Assembly (NCBI GenBank): GCA_038093975.1
Contig: JBBPTG010000049.1
Location: 98,144-162,143 of the forward strand
Length of the DNA stretch: 64,000 nt
Source of the DNA: Chalciporus piperatus
Taxonomy: Eukaryota > Basidiomycota > Agaricomycetes > Boletales > Boletaceae
Reading direction: 5' to 3'
The translations under genes and the position numbers were made by a program. Of the stretch, positions 61,642-64,000 are shown one piece after another (position 1 is the stretch's first letter; each line of letters begins with the position of its first letter). Under the pieces are notes generated by a model. That model saw only the letters and a program-made list of their open reading frames with translations. It ran no database searches and was not told the origin of the DNA.

Positions 61642-63289
61642 CCGAGCAGGCTTGAAGATCGAGAAAAGGGAGTGGTGGGGTGATTGGACGAGCGACGTCT
61701 CCGTTTTTGAGTCGTTCGAGCCACCACTGGAGGTCCGGAAGGATGGATTTTACTGGGCGGTGGGGCATGAATGGGTGCTCTGCACACACGCGCATCATGC
61801 GCTCCATGCCGATCAGGTGTGCTCGCCCTCGTTTAATCACCGCTGACGCGTGCAGGAGCTTACCGTATAATTGTTTGACGTCTTTGAGGACGTGCGTGGT
61901 TCGTTGCGTCCATTCCCGGATGGCGTTCGTGTACTTTTGCACTTTGTCGGGTGCTAGGGATACGACTTGCTGTTGCAGGTCCCACTTGAATCCTATGTAG
62001 ATTGTCGATGAGCCGAACGGTTGGTCCTTGGATTTTTCCCAAGGGATGCCGAGCTCTTCTGATAGGGAGTTGATGTCATCAAAGTTGTATGTAAAATTAT
62101 TGTCGTGTGATGATCTGGGAGATTCGGAGGAGAGATCTCGGATGGGGTGACAGTGGTCCTCGTTGAACTCCTCGTTGATTCCATCCGTCGAGATCTGCCC
62201 CTGGTAAAACAGCCTGCTCCCTGACTGTTTGATGGTGCCTTGGTGGGAGATTTGCTCGCGCCGGCTTTTCCGCTCCTCGTTGTAGTCCTCTAGGTGTGCT
62301 TTGGGGATGCGCACGAAAATGTGGTCATCGACCCATTTGTCGAGGGGACCAATCCCTTGGGCTCGCATGATCTCGGCGCCTGCGTCAGCGAGGCAGCCGT
62401 AAGTTCCTGCCGAGGGGGCTGCGCCGAAGGCTAGACATGTGTCGATGTAGAACTCTGTGTCAGAGGTTCTGACAACTGCCGCCAGCCATTGGGATGGATG
62501 CAATGGGACGGTTCGATATGCTTCGGCCACGTCACGAGTGGCTGCTTCTGAACCTGGGGGAAGTCTGGATATTAGCAGATATACGATTGAGAATTTTCCC
62601 CAGGTTGCTGGGAATTTCTCGGAATTAATGTGGCTATTGATGGAAGGGGAGGGAAAGGGAGGGGAAGGTTTCAGGGGGTAGGAAAAATTCTGAATTAGTC
62701 TAAATTTGCCCGGTTTCCCGGGTTTGGGAATGATGGAAAGGGGGGAAGATTGGTAGGGTCCTATTAGTTCGATTAGAGTTTGATGGGAGAAGGGACCGAT
62801 GTAGCGGTCTTTGGTGACCTCCTTATTAATGGTTTTACGAAGCTCATCAATGTAAAGAATGGCACTATCTTTATTGGGAGGGGACTGTACAAGTAGGATG
62901 CTTGGGAACTCTATGCGGAAGCCGTGTCGGAGACTAAAGGGGATGCTAGCGAAGCGGGGTAAGAGGTTGGCCTTACGAATCGCGCTTTCCCAATGATCTG
63001 CCTTATAAGACGTTGTGGGAGCGCGGGCGCTGAGCTCGAGGGCAGAAGTGGGCACCGTGCGAGGGAGAGCCGCAGCCAGAGCAGATGTGTCTGTTGTCAT
63101 GGCGCTGGGGGCAACTGTCGGATCTCTGCCATTTGCCGCAGATTTGATTACCTTTATCCTTCGTGACGAGGATGGAACTGAGGTGGGTGGCGAATGTGGC
63201 GAACTTGCCGTCCCATGTGCGTTGGGCGTTGCAAGTGTGGACGTTGTGGCGCTCTCGCGAGAGGCAAATGGCGCAGATGGGGAATTCAT
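61043..63289 (-). CDS. Reverse transcriptase and RNase H of the DIRS-like element
   Basis: The open frame is 748 residues. Its first 95 or so overlap the zinc-knuckle frame and may not be translated this way; the conserved part starts near YKADHWESAIRKA. Polymerase motifs include LSIIPKPGKPGKFRLIQNFSYP, TRDVAEAYRTVPLHP, the FGAAPSAGTYG block and KWVDDHIF, where VDD stands for the catalytic Y-X-D-D. Downstream an RNase H-like fold has ACSDASSGVGIAI, with an Asp of the active site, then AEAVGFELL and VFGDNTGVV. Together these copy the element's RNA and remove it. Confidence 0.88.
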   Translation of the reverse strand: MNSPSAPFASRESATTSTLATPNAHGTASSPHSPPTSVPSSSRRIKVIKSAANGRDPTVAPSAMTTDTSALAAALPRTVPTSALELSARAPTTSYKADHWESAIRKANLLPRFASIPFSLRHGFRIEFPSILLVQSPPNKDSAILYIDELRKTINKEVTKDRYIGPFSHQTLIELIGPYQSSPLSIIPKPGKPGKFRLIQNFSYPLKPSPPFPSPSINSHINSEKFPATWGKFSIVYLLISRLPPGSEAATRDVAEAYRTVPLHPSQWLAAVVRTSDTEFYIDTCLAFGAAPSAGTYGCLADAGAEIMRAQGIGPLDKWVDDHIFVRIPKAHLEDYNEERKSRREQISHQGTIKQSGSRLFYQGQISTDGINEEFNEDHCHPIRDLSSESPRSSHDNNFTYNFDDINSLSEELGIPWEKSKDQPFGSSTIYIGFKWDLQQQVVSLAPDKVQKYTNAIREWTQRTTHVLKDVKQLYGKLLHASAVIKRGRAHLIGMERMMRVCAEHPFMPHRPVKSILPDLQWWLERLKNGDVARPITPPLPFLDLQACSDASSGVGIAITISDRWRAWKLSPGWQTMLGSIRDIGWAEAVGFELLIRTIHAVCPSNPRICVFGDNTGVVEGWRTGRHRNVETNTIFKRIHDFIHTSPHITDVHTEYIPSKLNPADRPSRGICPSHKLLLPRIPLPTPLLAFLTDFADLPRLYEHNTPLLTIPPSFSSQGQQRALGTNEHRVSQDDAEEFDFVRETLSH

Positions 63290-63605
63290 TTGAGGACGAT
63301 GACGAGTTGGGTGATGCGCCGTTGTTGGCTGTGTCCCGAAAGGAACGTTGCTCGCGCGGAGCGTTGTAGTTCGAGCTCGACGGATAGGGTGCTGATGCTT
63401 GCCTTCTGTGTGAAGGGTTGTAGCGAGGCTGAGCGGCAGAGGGCTCGCTGTTTAATCTCGAGAGGATTGACTCCAGTTTTGCATTGTTCTGTGGTGAGAA
63501 CGTGTTGTTAGCACGAACGCGGGATGCGTTGGCCGGAGTAAGGTGGGCAGTGATTGCCGTTTGTGAGGTGGTTGAAGCAGGTGAGTTTGCGGTGATGTGA
63601 AGCAC
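63003..63605 (-). CDS. Gag-like zinc-knuckle protein of the element (C-terminal part)
   Basis: An open frame of about 200 residues. After a Ser/Asn-rich stretch it has CAICLSRERHNVHTC and then a Cys/His cluster, ICGKWQRSDSCPQ followed by CSGCGSPSHGAHFC, typical of nucleic-acid-binding knuckles in gag-like proteins. The last 290 bases overlap the reverse transcriptase frame. The first codon of the frame is not ATG, so it is probably the continuation of the frame to the right through splicing or frameshift. Confidence 0.65.
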   Translation of the reverse strand: MLHITANSPASTTSQTAITAHLTPANASRVRANNTFSPQNNAKLESILSRLNSEPSAAQPRYNPSHRRQASAPYPSSSNYNAPREQRSFRDTANNGASPNSSSSSNEFPICAICLSRERHNVHTCNAQRTWDGKFATFATHLSSILVTKDKGNQICGKWQRSDSCPQRHDNRHICSGCGSPSHGAHFCPRAQRPRSHNVL

Positions 63606-63669
63606 GGAAGGGAATTTTTGTAATTAGCGTCGTGAACTTAGATTGGAGTGGGACGGGAGTACTGACCGC

Positions 63670-64000
63670 TCATGCAATCTCCGTTGCGGCCTGTTGGTCT
63701 TCGAGACTCAGTTCGCTGACGATTTCGTCTAGGTCGGAGTCTCTCAGTAGCGAAAGATCGAAAGCGTCCGGTGTGCCAATGGTGTTGTGCCATTCTCTCC
63801 GTCTACGGTATTGGTAGGTGAGGAGGGCTCGGATGTGGATGTCCTTGGTGGATAGGCGAAATTTGTGCGTGTCAATGGCGGCGAAGAACTTTGCGTGCAT
63901 GTCGATGTGGGTCTGGATCCAGCCACAACTTTTCATGATGTCGAGTAGGCGCAGGGCGGCGGTACTGAATTGGTAGTAGGAAAGCGAGTCGTCTGGTAGG
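63670..64000 (-). CDS. Gag-like protein, upstream part (cut by window edge)
   Basis: One frame is open from the right edge to TGA at 63670-63672, about 109 residues, with segments MKSCGWIQTHIDMHAKFF, KDIHIRALLTYQYRRRREWH and ending DQQAATEIA. It is helical and charged, as the nucleocapsid part of such elements often is. It probably belongs to the same product as the zinc-knuckle frame, separated by about 65 bases. Confidence 0.5.
   Translation of the reverse strand, partial: LPDDSLSYYQFSTAALRLLDIMKSCGWIQTHIDMHAKFFAAIDTHKFRLSTKDIHIRALLTYQYRRRREWHNTIGTPDAFDLSLLRDSDLDEIVSELSLEDQQAATEIA

Larger units (their letters stand above)
59690..64000 (-). mobile_element. DIRS-like tyrosine-recombinase retrotransposon, cut by the right edge
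   Basis: Read on the minus strand, the order is gag-like protein with zinc knuckles, reverse transcriptase with RNase H, and tyrosine recombinase at the end. This is the coding order of DIRS elements, which insert with a recombinase in place of an integrase. All the frames seen are long and free of stops, so the copy may be young. The DNA methyltransferase found in some DIRS elements is not visible. The left border is approximate; the 5' end is outside the window. Confidence 0.8.

Overview
This 64 kb window looks like nuclear DNA of a filamentous basidiomycete, most likely an agaricomycete. Genes are broken by many short GT-AG introns (mostly about 45-110 bases, with exons down to 8-20 bases). 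The recognisable set includes a WC-2 type light regulator, Kre9/Knh1-like GPI proteins, a TPR-CHAT protein and a DIRS-like retrotransposon. No rRNA, tRNA or CRISPR array was recognised. Exon boundaries were read by eye from splice signals, reading phase and family resemblance. Where a chain is described as phase-consistent, every junction keeps the frame.

Left part (1-25.3 kb): the 3' end of a metallo-beta-lactamase-fold gene; a CCDC174-like protein and the PP1 regulator Sds22, both on the minus strand; a poorly resolved small-gene region (4.4-5.5 kb); a 2.2 kb gene-poor stretch; a WC-2-like PAS/GATA regulator on minus; an ankyrin-repeat protein, PRMT5 and a GPI-anchored protein on plus; about 3.9 kb with no supported gene; a 90-residue cysteine-rich protein; an XLF/NHEJ1 family protein on minus; and a divergently placed FHA plus G-patch protein.

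Middle part (25.8-43.6 kb): a B-type cyclin, then the most interesting block. Two direct copies of a 16-exon gene encode a peroxisomal protein with two short-chain dehydrogenase domains, as in the dehydrogenase half of the beta-oxidation multifunctional enzyme type 2 (Fox2/MFE-2). All 16 exons have identical lengths in both copies, both use the same GC-AG intron, and both end in the peroxisomal signal SKL. A membrane-protein gene lies between them. The hydratase-2 half of the same enzyme is a separate nine-exon gene 4.7 kb downstream, ending in its own signal, AKL. A decayed TPR-CHAT gene lies between the second dehydrogenase copy and the hydratase. Together this looks like a peroxisomal beta-oxidation enzyme split into two polypeptides, with the dehydrogenase part recently duplicated.

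Right part (44-64 kb): a CAX-type vacuolar calcium/proton exchanger, an F-box/leucine-rich-repeat protein, Erg28, a large disordered protein, a CS-domain membrane protein, and a DIRS-like retrotransposon (gag, reverse transcriptase/RNase H, tyrosine recombinase) on the minus strand that runs off the right edge.
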